Origin: Cyclina sinensis
Taxonomy: Eukaryota; Mollusca; Bivalvia; Venerida; Veneridae
Length of the DNA: 64,000 nt
NCBI GenBank assembly: GCA_012932295.1
Contig: JAAONU010000001.1
Location: 58,253,693-58,317,692, forward strand
Direction: 5' to 3'
Shown here: piece by piece, positions 1-12,520 of the stretch
How the letters are laid out: each line of letters starts with the position of its first letter
Position numbering within the stretch: the first letter of the stretch is position 1
Position numbers and translations under genes: made by a program
The notes under the pieces: model-generated
What the model was told of the DNA's origin: nothing
The model's input: the letters and a program-made list of their open reading frames with translations, nothing else
Databases searched by the model: none

Positions 1-821
1 ATTGGTTAGGCTATTTGTCGGCATGGAAATAGTAAAACATAGAACAGTGCAATGGAATATGTTTATTTAGCACTGAGAATAAAGTTACTGTGATTAAGTT
101 TATTTCAGGAATGATACAATTGCTATGGCGTCTGAGTAGTTTAAATAAGCTGTATTTAAGTATGAGGTTTCAAAGCCCAAAGATAAATTCACCTTGTGAC
201 AAAGGGAAGAATTGTGGGGTCCATATCTGGTACTGGAAGAAACAAAATTGTTTTCTCTTTTTTCATGTAAGTAAAGCCAAATGTGTACCGTCATACAAAA
301 ATTGTATCCCCCACCCCCCAAACACACACTCCATGTCCTTTGAGGTTGTTTTTTTTTTCGATTTGAAATGTTAGTTTATTTTCCAAAGCGTGTTGTACGC
401 TCATAAATTTCAAATTTACATTTCATGGCTAGTACAAGTTTCAATGGCAGGGATTGGATACCATACTTTAAGGAGCAGCTGTGCTAGATAATGGGAACAG
501 ATTAAAACGATAATGGAATACATGGAATATATTGTATCCTAACTGTTACAAAATATGTTAAATAAGGCACGGTTGTTGTCATCTCTGCAACTGTAGATTT
601 CACAATGAAAATAATCAATTATTTCGTTTTCTGTTGGTATATTTCCGTTCATAGACTTTTTAACTCAAGAATCCAATATGCTTTGTTTTACCTAGTTAAT
701 AGATAAATGGAAAATGTTTATGTGCGTTTAATTAATCAATGTGCATAAGCAGCTACGTCATATCTGTATTAAACAACAACAACATATCAACTTTTCTCAT
801 CTTTTGCTATTGGGAATCAGT
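1..821. other. 5' flank of first Stealth gene, nothing recognised
   Basis: AT-rich sequence before the first coding exon at 822. Short open frames here lack splice context or recognisable protein motifs. It probably contains the promoter and 5' UTR of the downstream gene, but I cannot place a TATA box or transcription start with support. Confidence 0.4.
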
Positions 822-986
822 ATGTTCCGGAAACAAACGAAGACAATCGATTCATACAATGTTTTCAAGTTTCTACGTAGGATGTTACTAAGGTATATGA
901 TGCCCTGGAACGCATTTTGCACGACTGTACTTATTGCTTTTTGGATAATTACGACTTATATTCATATTCTAGCCGAGATTGACGCG
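822..986 (+). CDS. Stealth copy A, coding exon 1: start codon and signal anchor
   Basis: Encodes residues 1-55. The ATG at 822 is followed by a basic stretch (FLRRMLLRY) and one hydrophobic segment (about 29-51), the layout of a type II signal anchor. The donor is gcg|gtaagt. An upstream in-frame extension has only a GTG and no coding-like features, so this ATG is preferred. Confidence 0.72.
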
Positions 987-3900
987 GTAAGTAAATTTAC
1001 CAGCATACAAGAGGGTTATTTTGTAGTGTAATACTTGTAGATATCTGCACAAATGTGCTCATATGTATTTTGAGCGAGTTCATACTTCGTAAAATAGGTA
1101 TTGCCGAAAAATTGATATTTATAAATACGCAAAGAAGGCACATGCATATTAACCAAATATAATGTACATTCAATAAATATTAATTTTAATTTTGTTTGAG
1201 TATTGTTATGGCTTGAATGAAAAAGACACCAACAAAGAAATGCACTTCTGAAGAAAACACCGGTGTATCACTTTTTTCCATATTTCCAAATACTTTTCTA
1301 TACATTCACATGAGTATTGCACAAGATTTTACCTAATAACTTGATAATTCTTTCTTGCCAAAGAGCAGACTGTACGTTAAAGTGTGAACTTGTCAATCCT
1401 ATAGATACCTGATGTTTCTGTCAAAAACTTAAATGATGCAAGTGGAAACATTTTATGATAGGCTTAGACAGAGTAAGGGTTGCAAGGCTTTTTAACTTAT
1501 TTCACAATTCGTAATCGCTGCTGTTATAATGGGAAGAATGTTTGGGTATGAAAAGTTGTGAACACAGGTCTGTTCAGCACATGAGATCTCCGTCCAAGTA
1601 GTTTCTTTTCGTTCCAAAATCTCATGAAATAATATTTTGCAAAAGAACCACACAAATGTTTTGTGATATATATTTCTAATTGAGTATAAGGCTGTTTTAT
1701 GTCTGAGTGATTTTAGAAAATTTCAAGGGCACTGGAAATTGACACCGATTTAAGACATGTCATATAAAAGGCTGTTAAAGTTCGAGAGGTAAGCATACCT
1801 GGGATATTTCTTCCAGGAGTTGCAATGGCATTTATCTTGGAGATATATGAATGATAAGCATGAAAATTGAAAATAGATAAATAAAATGGTTACATTTGCT
1901 CTGTTACCTGTAAATAATTTGTCTTCGGAAAAGTATAACAATGTGTGAATTTCATTAAAATGATACAATTTAAATTATATTATCTTTATGTCATTCGCGA
2001 TATTATTTTCAAAGTCGATCTCTCTTCGAGTATTTATTTTTAGAATTGAAACAAAATGTACCTCATGAAACTTGCTTTTATTATGAAAAGGTCAGTGACA
2101 TAATGGAGACCTTATAATAATCATTCGCAAAACAGTTTCAGTTATTTTGTATCTATTTTTACTATAACCATGCCTGAGTGTGACTGTTTACAGAATTATC
2201 ATTTTGTTTTTAACTCTTTCATTGGGATTTTTTATTTTCTCATATTTCATACTTATGCAAACAAAACTCCTTATTTCAGATTGAGGAATATAATCAAAGT
2301 TCTTACGGAACTGATATCCGCAATTCCCTTAACAAGATAGATACGTAAGTAAAGTTTGTTTTCATCTACCTTTACCTTTTAACAGAAAATGATTTTACAT
2401 AGAGAAATTCCAGTTATAGTTGTGGAGAACGCATCAAAACCAAGTATACCTGATTTGTCAATGAAAGACGTCAGGCTTAACATTTTAAAAAAAATATTTT
2501 TATCAGAAAATATGTTACCCCATGGGTCACTTAGTAATTTCTTTCTTTTTATACTGTAAATTTAAAGGTTGTGTGGCACAGTAGACCGTTGTTCTTCACA
2601 TAGGTTTTCCTCTGTTTTCAAACCGTTTAGAAGCATACAGTTATTTCTAGAAGTAATTTCACTAAACTTTTTTTTTTAAAAAAAAGTATTTTCAAGCTAT
2701 CATCTATAATAGAAGTTTTAAATTTAGGAGAGGATTTATTTCAATGGCGTAATCTCTGCTTACGTTCTTTTGATTCGAGCTTAGGTGAGAGAGAACACGG
2801 GGTGGGGATAGTCAATCTGTGTAATTTGCAAAAATTGCTTGAAATATGAAATGAAACATAAAACTTATGACAGTGGGCAAACTGACCAAGACGCATGTCA
2901 CTCCTAAAAATGTTGAAATCACAATAAATACATCAGAAGAAGCAAAGAGGTCTTTAACGTGTAGACATGAAAATATTCCTTCCAGTGTAGTTGTTATGAT
3001 TAATGATTGGAGCACTCAAACAAGATAATTTGACTATGTTATTTCACTCACTGAAACTAAACAATTAAAGTGAAAGGATTGATAGTACTGTACATGTATT
3101 TATTGTTTTAAGTAGATATTTTTACTACATTTCAAGGTGATTTTAACCATTCTTGTAACTTTAAAAATAAATATTATGCCATCATTTAACTTACAAATTG
3201 ATAAAGACAACTGTTATAGGGGCAATAAAGGGGAAAGGGAAGACAGTAAAGGACAGACCTATCGTTACTGAGGAAACAGCTGACTTACAAACAAATCTGA
3301 CAATAAGCTGACAACAGATAATACTTCTTTTTGCCTTTTAACATATGACTTTATTGAGGTACTTTGCAATCTATAGCTTCGTATATGAATATGTGTATCG
3401 CTTTGCAGTTTTTCCACTACTATGCATGGTATTTATTATTTACAGTGTTCATACACAAGACATAGACATCGTGTACACATGGGTGAATGGTTCGGATGAA
3501 AAGTTCAAGAAGGATTTGGAGGATTATATTGCACTGATTAACAAACCTCGGTATGTGATATTCAGTCATATTGCCTTTTCCACAATGTGTTGCATAGTGG
3601 TTTTAAAATAAGAGTGCAAGTCTATTTTGCTTTTATTGTTTTTTCGATTTGTTTTCTAGGTCGAAGATATTTTATTTGTGTAAAATTTATGAAAATTAAA
3701 TTAGAAAAAAAAGATAGGTTCTGTGCACGAATCCATACTTCATGATACTTGTGCTACAGTATTTGGTATTTATATGTAAATTATACATTATTGTATTACG
3801 AAGAAAAATGTTTTAAAAAATCAAATATGTGTAATGGAAAAAATAGAAAGCTATTCAAATCCAGGTATGACTGGGACCCATCCTAACAAATGTAGATTCG

Positions 3901-6900
3901 CCAAAATGATTTAAATTTTCTTGTTGACTTGCAAGATAGATATCAGGTCTCAAGTAAAATTACTTCTGTGACTGTTTGATAATTTGTGCATGGTAAGGGC
4001 GTGGTAATCTTCATTAGACTGAGATATGTCCTAGCGTTAAACAGACGCCTAGTCATACTGAGGTATGACTTTAAATTTTATTAACTTTGAGACTTTTTGA
4101 TAGTTTGCATGATAATTACAGGGCAGATGTCCTAGCATTAAACAGATACCTAGACTATGGGACCATGAAATACTCATTGAGATCAGTGGAGAAGTACGCC
4201 AACTGGATCAGGCATATATTCCTCGTGACTAATGGACAGATACCAGACTGGCTTAACAGGGAAAATCCCCGTATCTCTGTGGTCACTCATGAGGTAATAT
4301 AAATTTATGTCGCTTATCTAGTTTTTAGTCTGTGCACAATATTTCTAACGATCTACAAAACTTAAATTATGCATTACTGTTATATAGGGAAGTTTTGATG
4401 AAATCTGTTTTCACAATCTCTTATCATCTTACATATTCTTTTTCTCAAACAATGAATTCACTCTCACTTTGAATATGTTTCAAGGAATGTGTGTATCTGA
4501 ATAGTATGTATACCTGAATAGAGTGTGCATCTGAATAGTGTGTGTACTTGAATAGTATGTGTACCTGAATAGTGTGTATACTTGAATAGTGTGTGTATCT
4601 AGATAGTATGTGTATACCAGAATACTGCTGAATAGTGTGAGTACCTGAATGGTGTGTGCATCTGAATAGTGTGTGTATCTGAATAGTGTGTATACCTGAA
4701 TAGTGTGAGTACCTGAATAGTGTGTGCATCTAAATAGTGTGTGTATCTGAATAATGTGTATACCTGAATAGTGTGTGCATCTGAATAGTGTGTGTATCTG
4801 AATAGTGGGTATACCCTGAATAGTGTGTGCATCTCAATAGTGCGTGTATCTGAAAAGTGTGTATACATGAATAGTGTGAGTACCTGAATAGTGTGTGCAT
4901 CTGGATAGTATGTGTATCTGAATAGATTGTATACCTGAATAGTGTGTGTACCTAAATAGTGTGTATACCTGAATAGTGTGTGCATCTGAAAAGTGTGTGT
5001 CTCTGAATAGTGTGTATACCTGAATAGTGTGAGTACCTGAAAAAGTGTGTGCATCTGGATAGTACGTGCATCTGAATAGTGTGTGAACTTAAAAAGTGTG
5101 TGTACCTGAATAGTGTGTATACCTGAATAGTATGTGTATACCAGAATAGTGTGTGTATCTGAATAGTGTGTATACCTGAATAGTGTGTGTACCTAAATAG
5201 TGTGTGTACATGAATAGTGTGTATAACTGAATAGTTTGTGTATACCAGAATAGTGTGTGTATCTATATAGTGGGTATACCTGAATAGTGTTTGTATCTGA
5301 ACAGTGTGTGTACCTGAAAACTGTGCGTATCTGAACAGTGTGTGAACCTGAATACTGTGTATACCAGAATAGTGTGTGTACCTGAATACTGTGTGTTCCT
5401 GAATAGTGTTAGCATCTGAACAGTGTGTGAACCTGAATACTGTGTATACCAGAATAGTGTGTACCTGAATACTGTGTGTTCCTGAATAGTGTTATCATCT
5501 GAAAAGTGTGTGTACCTGAATACTGTGTGTATCAGAACAGTGTGTGTACCTGAATAGTGTGTACCTGAATAGTATGTGTACTTGAATAGTATGTGTACCT
5601 GAATAGTATGTGTATCTGAATAGTGTGTGTACCTGAATAGTATGTGTACCTGAATAGTGTGTGTTTCTTAATAGTATGTGTACTTGAATAGTATGTGTAC
5701 CTGAATAGTATGTGTATCTAAATAGTGTGTGTACCTGAATAGTATGTGTATCTGAACAGTGTGTGTACCTGAATACTGTGTGTACTTGGATAGTGTGTAT
5801 ATGAACCTTGTGTGTACCTGAATAGTATGTGTATCTGAACAGTGTGTGTACCTGAATAGTGTGTGCACCTGAAAAGTGTGTGAACCTGAATAGTAAGTGT
5901 ATACCGGATAAGTGTGTGTACCTGAATAGCTCTACATAAAATGAAGGTGCCTTGAGAGAATATAACCAAAATAATAAAATAAACCATTGTTTTAAAATAG
6001 CAGTGTAACGAACTATGAGTTTTAACAAGAAAATTTTTCTTCAAAAATTAAAGTTTTAAACAGAAACATGTAAAAAGATAGTGACTTGTAAAGTTCCTCC
6101 TGCCCTTAACACAACTTTATTTTATAATTTTACGTATGGATTACAGGAGTTATTTTCCAACAAGAGTCACCTGCCAACGTTTGCGTCACCAGCCATAGAG
6201 TGCCACATTCATAAGATCAAAGGACTTTCCGAACATTTTATATACATGAATGATGATCTAATACTAACGTCCAGAGTAGATTTGTCGCATTTCCTTAATG
6301 AAAATGGTAGTTATAAGGTACTTGTTGAATTACATTAATTCAGTTGAATTTTTATCTTCTGTTTAATATGATAAATAAGTTTGAATAATTCAATATCAAA
6401 TGGCTGTGAACTTTTTCAAAGTTTTTGACGGATATGCATAGAATAGAAAGAAAAGGTATCATTTATGATACATTAATCTGAAAATTCCGTAAATTATTCG
6501 TAAATTATTCGTAATATATTAGCAACATCTGTTTGATTTATGTAAGAAGTTTTTGTTTTCTACCAAACAAATATATATAGCCATCATGTCTAGCAGAATA
6601 CATAGTCTTTGGTTTTTGATTGACTTGTTATCAAATCAGTATTGGGAGTTATGCAGTGCAGCCCTTGCAAAGCACATCTACCAAGTCAATGAACAGCCAT
6701 AGATCTGTTAGATAAAATCAGTCCTTCAAAATATAGATTGCTAGGCTGTGACACATAGATGCTACAAACATGTACGTGCGTGAGCATATAGCTATCACAA
6801 CCACAACAAGAGGCTTGACAACATAGTCTAGTAATTAAAACTGAATATCGCAAAATATTGTAAAACATTAAGATACAATATATACCATATTAAATATGCT

Positions 6901-9900
6901 GTTTATGATAGGTATATACTTAAACTAGTACAAAAAAACAACATTTATTAAGAAAGTTTGTTTAGCAAATTCAAGAGATATATAATGGAGAAATATCCTA
7001 CATACAAATATTGAAACTCAGGCAAAATGCAGATGTTGCAATCTTCTGCCATCATTGATTAAATGTTTTCTACTGAACTGAAAAACAAAACTTCATATTG
7101 AGTAAAACAGTAAACAAGTGTCAGCTGGGATAAAGTGCTTTGTAACGACTTATCTACAGGCATTGTATATCAACATGCGACATATGGAAATAACATTCAT
7201 GTATTTTAAAGATGATAGAATCAAGTTTTATGACATAGCTTCAATGACAAATATTTCTCCATATAGAAAAATTGTACGTGATCAATGACATATGTTATAA
7301 AGAAATTGTATTTCAAGTCTTTCGTTGTAGAGATTTGATGTATATAGAAAAGTTGTATGTCATGTCAGGAATGACAGGGATTTCTGAATATAGAAAAAAC
7401 TGTATGTCATAGCATATCTTGCATGAAAGAGATATCTGCATATAGAAAAAATGTATGTCATTTCTTCCCTGATAGATGTTTCTACAAATAGAGAAATCGT
7501 ATTGCATGTCATCTATGAAAGATATTTTTAGTTCAAATCTGTTAGGATTCAAATACATATCGAGTAGTTTTGACTTGGCTAAATGTGTTCAAATATCTGT
7601 TGTAAAAGAGTCCACATAAATTAAAATGTCTTTGATAACATATCGGCATTTAAATAAGATTGCGTAATTGTAATATTTGACGTATTTAAATCTTTTGTCA
7701 AATTCAAGCTTAGATTTGTACACGAAAAGTTAGAACGATGTAACAAAATGTGTGGATCTAACAATGTCAACAATGGTATTTGCGAGTCTAACTGCAGTAC
7801 CGGAAGTTGTGAATGGGATGGAGAAGACTGTATAGGTCAAAAGGTCGCCCCTTACACGGAAGATGACGTGAATTTCATGTTTGACAGCTGGATCGGATCA
7901 ATGATGCACACCCATTTTCTCTTCAATAAAGCATTCGGACCTATTAACAGATACATACCGGAACATGGACCACACTTGATGAACAAGAATATCATCCGAC
8001 AATTTAGTTTGATGTAAGAATTTCTGTTTGATCTGATCAAATTATGGAATGTTCTAGATTTGCAACATACCCAGATACTTGTTACATTGCCGATTACCAC
8101 GTGACTGTATAGATTCAGGCAATAAAACACAAATCTTAAAATATAGATACTAATGCAGGCAAACCGATACTGCTTACAAGAATTTAACTTAAATGGAAAA
8201 CATCTAATAAATTACATAAAGATACATATAGAAAAAATTAAATACGATTTACCAGCATCGATGTTATATATTCCTAATTACTTTAAATTTGGCTTTCCGA
8301 TAAATTGCAGGTTTCCTTTTGACTGGGATAGGACCTCATCTCACAAAATTCGAAACCACCTGTCCATCCAATACCAGTTTGCCTATAATAATTTCCTGGT
8401 AATTTTAGAAAGCATGGGAGTGAGTAACGTTAACAATGACATAGTGTAAGTAGTTAAATAGTCACAGCTAGACTTTATTGTATACAATAACTGTTTATTT
8501 CTCCAGGAAAAAAACATATCTTAGAAGTTTGAAGAACTGGAAATTATGATAAAAGACCACCCAGTCTTAAACTGATTTTGCTTTGCTTTAAATCTACTCA
8601 ATGGTTACTGGTTTCGTTTGTTTAAGAGGAACTAAGTAATGGAGTGTGTTTTGATAATTTTCCAAATTGACGTCAGATACTATATACCCTTTAAACTCTT
8701 GTGGCACTTAAATTATTGTGATATGCTCTTTTCTGCACCATACTACCTTGTCAACCCTACCCCATTCAAGCCCTCCAAAGACAAATACGTACAAGGTGAG
8801 AACCATTTCTTCTCTTTATGCCTCTCTGCACTATATTACCTTGTCCACCCTACCCCATTCCACCCCTCCCCAGACAAATACGTAAATTTTGATAACCATT
8901 TCTTCTCTTTATGCTATTCTACACTATATTACTTTGTCCACCTTACCCCATTCCACGCCTCCCCAGACAAATACGAAAATGATGATAACCATGTCTTCTC
9001 TTTATGCTATTCTGCACTATACTACCTTGTCCACCTTACCCCATTCCACCCTCCCTAATAAATTACGTAAATAGTGATAACCATTTCTTCCCTTTATGCC
9101 TCTCTGCACTATACTACTTTGTCCACCCTACCCCGTTCCTCCAATCCCCAGACAAATACGTACAAGGTGAGAACCATTTCTTCTCTTTATGCTATTCTGC
9201 ACCATACTACCATGTCCAACCTAACCCATTCCACCCCTCCCCAGACAAATACGTAAATGGAAATAACCATTTCTTCTCTTTATGCCTCTCTGCACTATAA
9301 TACTTTGTCCACCCTACCTCATTCCACCCTTCCCCAGACAAATACATAAATGGTGAGAACCATCTCTTCTCTTTATGCCTCTCTGCAGTATACTACCTTG
9401 TCCACCCTACCCCATTCCACCCTTCCCCAGACAAATACATAAATGGCGAGAACTATGTCTTCTCTTTATGCCTCTGCACTATACTACCTTGTTCACATAC
9501 CCCATGCCACCCCTCTCCCCAGACAAATACGTAAATGGTGAGAACCATGTCTTCTCTTTATGCCTCTGCAGTATACTACCTTGTCCACCCTAACCCATTT
9601 CACCCCCTCACCAGACAAATACGTAAATGGTGAGAACCATGTCTTCTCTTTATGCCTTCCTGCGCCAGATGTAGCAGAGTATATCTTAACAGAATTCACT
9701 GCCTTTAGATTAGTATGCTCAAAAAGTAATAAAACATTGAGTGTTGCTTTTTTCTTAGAGTTTTTTTTTTATCAATTTCATATTTTATGCTTACATCAGA
9801 TGGAGTAAGGAATGTTGTAACAAAGATATACTAGAGTTTGATAACAGAAGCATCAATGATAGAAAGAAACAAATAGAAGATACCAAAAGAAGGTTACTCC

Positions 9901-10533
9901 TTATGTAAGTATTAGAATATACTTATATTTACCTTAGTGTATAAGATTATCTTTGTCTGCCAGGGACTGTTAAGTTGTAACGGATATAGCATTTAATAAA
10001 GAGGTCGCGAGTCAGATGTCACCGCTCCTCCCCAACACAATAAAATCTTCAAGTGACGTCCGTTATTTGAGAAAGTGGTGTCGACAATAAATAAACTCAA
10101 GTATATTGATTCATGTACCATACGCACAGTGTTCACATACATGTGGTCTTTGCGCGCAAATTCATACCACATATATAATTTTTCTACATGTAGGCGTTTC
10201 TTATTCTGTTTTTCAAAATAGAGGAAATCCAGTTGTTTCTCTTTTCATTTACAGATATCAGTTGTTGTTTTTTATTTGAAGATATATTAAATGTTTTATT
10301 ATCTATGCAAAAATGAACTTACTAACTTATTTGACATTCTAACATATGTACAAGGTGTTATAGTAAAAGTATTTGAAGATTTTATTTACATTTTCAGTAA
10401 GCCGAATTACCTTGTAATAACAACGAAATTTATAGTGATGTTGTCTCAAGCACAGATAGAAGGTTTAACGAAAGACGTCACAGACTTCTTAGATGAGATG
10501 TTTCCGTTGCCGTCACAGTACGAAATACGATAA
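822..10533 (+). CDS. Compact Stealth-family phosphotransferase (GNPTAB-like), copy A, 452 aa, 9 exons
   Basis: Coding exons: 822-986, 2280-2344, 3446-3550, 4122-4293, 6147-6317, 7709-8013, 8311-8445, 9800-9904, 10398-10533. Joined length is 1359 nt (452 codons plus TAA) with every intron GT-AG and the frame preserved. Order: cytosolic tail; signal anchor (about 29-51); Stealth CR1 ([13 protein letters not shown], from 82); CR2 ending in the FIYMNDD motif (200-206); a Notch/LNR six-cysteine module (237-267); CR3 (IPEHGPH); CR4 (from 329). This order matches the catalytic half of human GNPTAB, which tags lysosomal enzymes with GlcNAc-1-phosphate in the Golgi, but the protein is about one third of GNPTAB length, without room for its spacer and extra C-terminal domains. 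A type II Golgi membrane phosphotransferase is inferred; the acceptor is unknown. Mariner lies just downstream; a paralog is on the opposite strand at 26-36 kb. Confidence 0.88.
2280..2344 (+). CDS. Stealth copy A, coding exon 2: stem region
   Basis: Small 65-nt exon between ttatttcag and gtaagt. It encodes a polar stem (starts IEEYNQSSYG) linking the membrane anchor to CR1. It ends two bases into a codon completed by exon 3. The paralog has a 71-nt exon at the same place with the same phase. Confidence 0.75.
3446..3550 (+). CDS. Stealth copy A, coding exon 3: CR1
   Basis: A 105-nt exon carrying the Stealth CR1 signature [13 protein letters not shown]. It is flanked by ttatttacag and gtatgt. 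The same 105-nt exon with the same phases occurs in the paralog at 31705-31809. Confidence 0.9.
4122..4293 (+). CDS. Stealth copy A, coding exon 4: first half of CR2
   Basis: 172-nt exon containing LNRYLDYGTMKYSLRSVEKY and HIFLVTNGQIPDWL, typical of the N-terminal part of Stealth CR2. Ends phase 0 at THE|gtaata. Equal in length to exon 4 of the paralog. Confidence 0.9.
4480..5930 (+). repeat. 17-bp intronic minisatellite, about 1.45 kb
   Basis: Dozens of imperfect copies of a 17-bp unit (consensus gaatagtgtgtgtacct) fill most of intron 4. Variants differ in the gt/at dinucleotides and by small indels. Because 17 is not a multiple of three, the reverse complement stays open as a 17-residue repeating peptide rich in H, T and Y, which produces spurious long frames. 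No coding role is proposed. Confidence 0.95.
6147..6317 (+). CDS. Stealth copy A, coding exon 5: catalytic second half of CR2
   Basis: 171 nt, exactly 57 codons, flanked by ggattacag and gtactt. Contains [16 protein letters not shown] and FIYMNDDLIL, the most conserved block of the Stealth/GNPTAB fold. The NDD acidic pair (residues 204-206) is intact here and altered in the paralog. Confidence 0.92.
7230..7530 (+). repeat. Degenerate ~60-bp tandem repeat in intron 5
   Basis: About five diverged units share 'catatagaaaaattgtatgtcat' like segments separated by variable text with 'atgaaagat' or similar. It is an old intronic tandem duplication. No coding meaning is seen; the rest of the intron (6318-7708) holds nothing I recognise. 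Confidence 0.6.
7709..8013 (+). CDS. Stealth copy A, coding exon 6: Notch/LNR module and CR3
   Basis: 305 nt. Six cysteines in CNKMC-x9-C-x3-C-x4-C-x6-C order (residues 237-267), with the WDGEDC calcium-site ending, identify a Lin-12/Notch repeat. It continues into FDSWIGSMMHTHFLFNK and IPEHGPHLMNK, corresponding to CR3. The acceptor at 7707-7708 was chosen over a nearer AG because it gives the same phase and the same 305-nt length as the paralog exon (28067-28371). Confidence 0.88.
8311..8445 (+). CDS. Stealth copy A, coding exon 7: CR4
   Basis: 135 nt. Begins with [18 protein letters not shown], equivalent to the GNPTAB segment that follows its CR3 histidine motif. The donor gt|gtaagt at 8445 keeps the frame into exon 8. 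The same region of the paralog is 9 nt shorter. Confidence 0.87.
8735..9660 (+). repeat. ~92-bp intronic minisatellite, about ten units
   Basis: Units built around ccccagacaaatacgtaa, then 'ttcttctctttatgc' and a pyrimidine-rich 'ttgtccaccctacccca' tract recur about every 92 bp. Upper-strand pyrimidine richness is strong. The array fills most of intron 7, between exons ending 8445 and starting 9800. Confidence 0.93.
9800..9904 (+). CDS. Stealth copy A, coding exon 8: charged C-terminal segment
   Basis: 105 nt encoding WSKECCNKD and LEFDNRSINDRKKQIEDTKR, aligning with the paralog block [14 protein letters not shown]. Flanked by cttacatcag and gtaagt. The function of this segment is not known to me. 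Confidence 0.82.
10398..10533 (+). CDS. Stealth copy A, terminal exon
   Basis: 136 nt ending in TAA at 10531-10533. Encodes KPNYLVITTKF and VTDFLDEMFPLPSQYEIR, matching the last exon of the paralog ([17 protein letters not shown]). No AATAAA lies between the stop and the mariner element at 10700. Confidence 0.87.
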
Positions 10534-10699
10534 AATAACGTCATTATTGATATAGGATTCTTTCAATTCACACTCGATGGCCAGTCTGACATATTTATTT
10601 TGTTATTTGCATATCGTATATTGTTTATTGTATGAAAGCTACTATTTCTAAAGACCACATAGAAGTATGAATATTCACATTTTTAATTAATAGTATATA

Positions 10700-10728
10700 C
10701 GAGGGGTGATTCAAAAGTTCGCGGAATT
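10700..10728 (+). repeat. Mariner left terminal inverted repeat
   Basis: 29 bp beginning cgaggggtgattcaaaag, identical to the reverse complement of 12529-12557. Preceded by TA. Transposase binding site by family analogy. Confidence 0.95.
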
Positions 10729-11055
10729 TATCTCTAAATCATTTATTTTTTCACCGAATCACATTAAATTTCGCATAAATATAATTCAACGTATTTTAAC
10801 TAACATTTTCGTTTAGTTTATGGAATATGTGTAACCGGAAGAATATAAATGGTCTCCATAGCAACCACGGTTAGGTGACTTGAAGCAGGCCAAAATATTT
10901 CGTTTTACTAATTCACTTCAGACGATAGTATGTTTTCAAATGTTGCTCAATTTTGGCGCGAACGTAACTGACGTTAGAATGACGTGTTGACGTCATTTCC
11001 TATAATTTTGATTACATTACGTTGAACCGTTACTCCACAGCAGCGAGTTGTCGCC

Positions 11056-12347
11056 ATGTCTTCAACTTCTTCCGCGACGTCAACAAGTGAATTGGAGCTA
11101 CGCGCAGTTGTGAAATTTTGTGTTGGACTCAAACTTACACCAGTTGAGACGTTGAATCAAATTAAAAACTCGCATACATTACAACCTTGTGGTAAATCGT
11201 TTGTCTACAAATGGCATGAGCGATTTCGGAACGGCAGAAAATCGGTACTTGATGACGATAGAGCAGGTAGACCAGCATCCGCTATGACGACGAGCAACGC
11301 AACGTTAGTGAGAGAGCTTTTGGACAACGACCGGCGCTTAACGGTTAGGGGTATTGCAGAGGAACTCTCCCTATCGTATTCTACTGTGCAACGAATTCTT
11401 ACAGAAGAGCTAAATATGTCCAAAGTATCTGCGCGTTGGGTGCCCAGACTTCTGACTGATGAAAACAAGCAGCGGAGGTTAGAATGTTCTCAGCAATTTC
11501 TGGATCTGTACGACGCACAGGGTGACGAGTTTTTGGACAAAATCATCACGACAGACGAGACATGGTTATACCATTATGATCCAGAGTCGAAACAGCAGTC
11601 GTCCGTCTGGAAGTCACCAGACACACCTCCACCAAAAAAGGCCAGGACAACACGCAGCTGCAAAAAGGAAATGTTCATCTTCTTCATGGATAGACAAGGG
11701 CTTTTGCTTCAACACAAGGTGCGCGACGGATGTACCGTAAATGCCGACTATTATTCAAAGGTATGCCGCATTTTAGTCATACAAACGATCAACACTTATA
11801 TATTATTTTTATAACAAACTAATATTTTACAGTATGTATTGTTTCAAATAACAAAATATATAAAAATATTATTTAAAATGTGCCGCTTTTTACTTTCTTA
11901 AACTTAAATTATTTCATGTTTTCCCGTTTGTTTGTTTGACTTCAGGTGCTTAGACGCGATCTGATACAGGCTCTGCGCCGCAAGCGCCCCCTGTTGGTAC
12001 TGGATGATGTTATACTCCATCATGACAACGCTCCAGCACATCGGGCACAGAGTACAGAGTTAGAGATTTCACTGCTTGGTTTCAGCCTCTTACCACATCC
12101 GCCGTACAGCCCGGATCTAGCACCGATGGACTTTCGTCTGTTTCCAGATATGAAGAGGGAACTCAGAGGCCAGAGATTTGAAACAACATTAGAGCTACGC
12201 AATAAGGCTCGTGAAGTAATCTCTTCATTCAGTCAGGATTGGTTTAAGGTAACATTTATGCAATGGGTACAAAGGCATAGGAAGTGTGTAGCGACGGGCG
12301 GCGATTACGTCGAGAAGGTGAATCGTACGCTAGAATTTGACCGTTAG
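11056..12347 (+). CDS. Mariner transposase (DD34D), two exons, 368 aa
   Basis: Join 11056-11760 and 11946-12347. The ATG at 11056 begins a frame with an N-terminal helix-turn-helix region (VKFCVGLKLTPVET, YKWHERFRNG), the DDRAGRP linker, a second HTH (IAEELSLSYSTVQRIL), the WVPRLL motif, and the catalytic triad TTDETW, HHDNAPAH and PYSPDLAPMD. Spacing is 94 residues between the first two aspartates and 34 between the last two: classic mariner. The first frame runs into a stop after 11760, but removing a GT-AG segment 11761-11945 (aag|gtatgc ... cttcag|gtgctt) rejoins it exactly between YYSK and VLRRDL, giving 368 aa, close to the usual ~345-350. Nuclear cut-and-paste transposase, apparently intact. 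Splicing itself is inferred. Confidence 0.92.
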
Positions 12348-12520
12348 TGACGTCGACGTCGTGATGGCGTGCGTCAAGTGCCGGTCATGTATACAATTCA
12401 AATATGTACAAACGATTTATTAGTAAATGTATTTCAATGAGATTACGGCTCTGCTTTAGTATTGAGTAAACGTATCGAGTGATGTAATTTTTGTGTTTGT
12501 ATTGTCTTTTCCGTTCTAGT

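Noticed and set aside
4445..6044. Several overlapping minus-strand frames of 66-177 codons rich in Tyr, Thr and His
   Set aside because: They are the 17-bp minisatellite read in reverse; the 17-residue periodicity and intron location explain them.
8639..9808. Overlapping plus-strand frames with 'YYLVHPTPFHPS' repeats
   Set aside because: Translation of the ~92-bp intronic minisatellite; no start, no splice continuity with the Stealth exons on either side.
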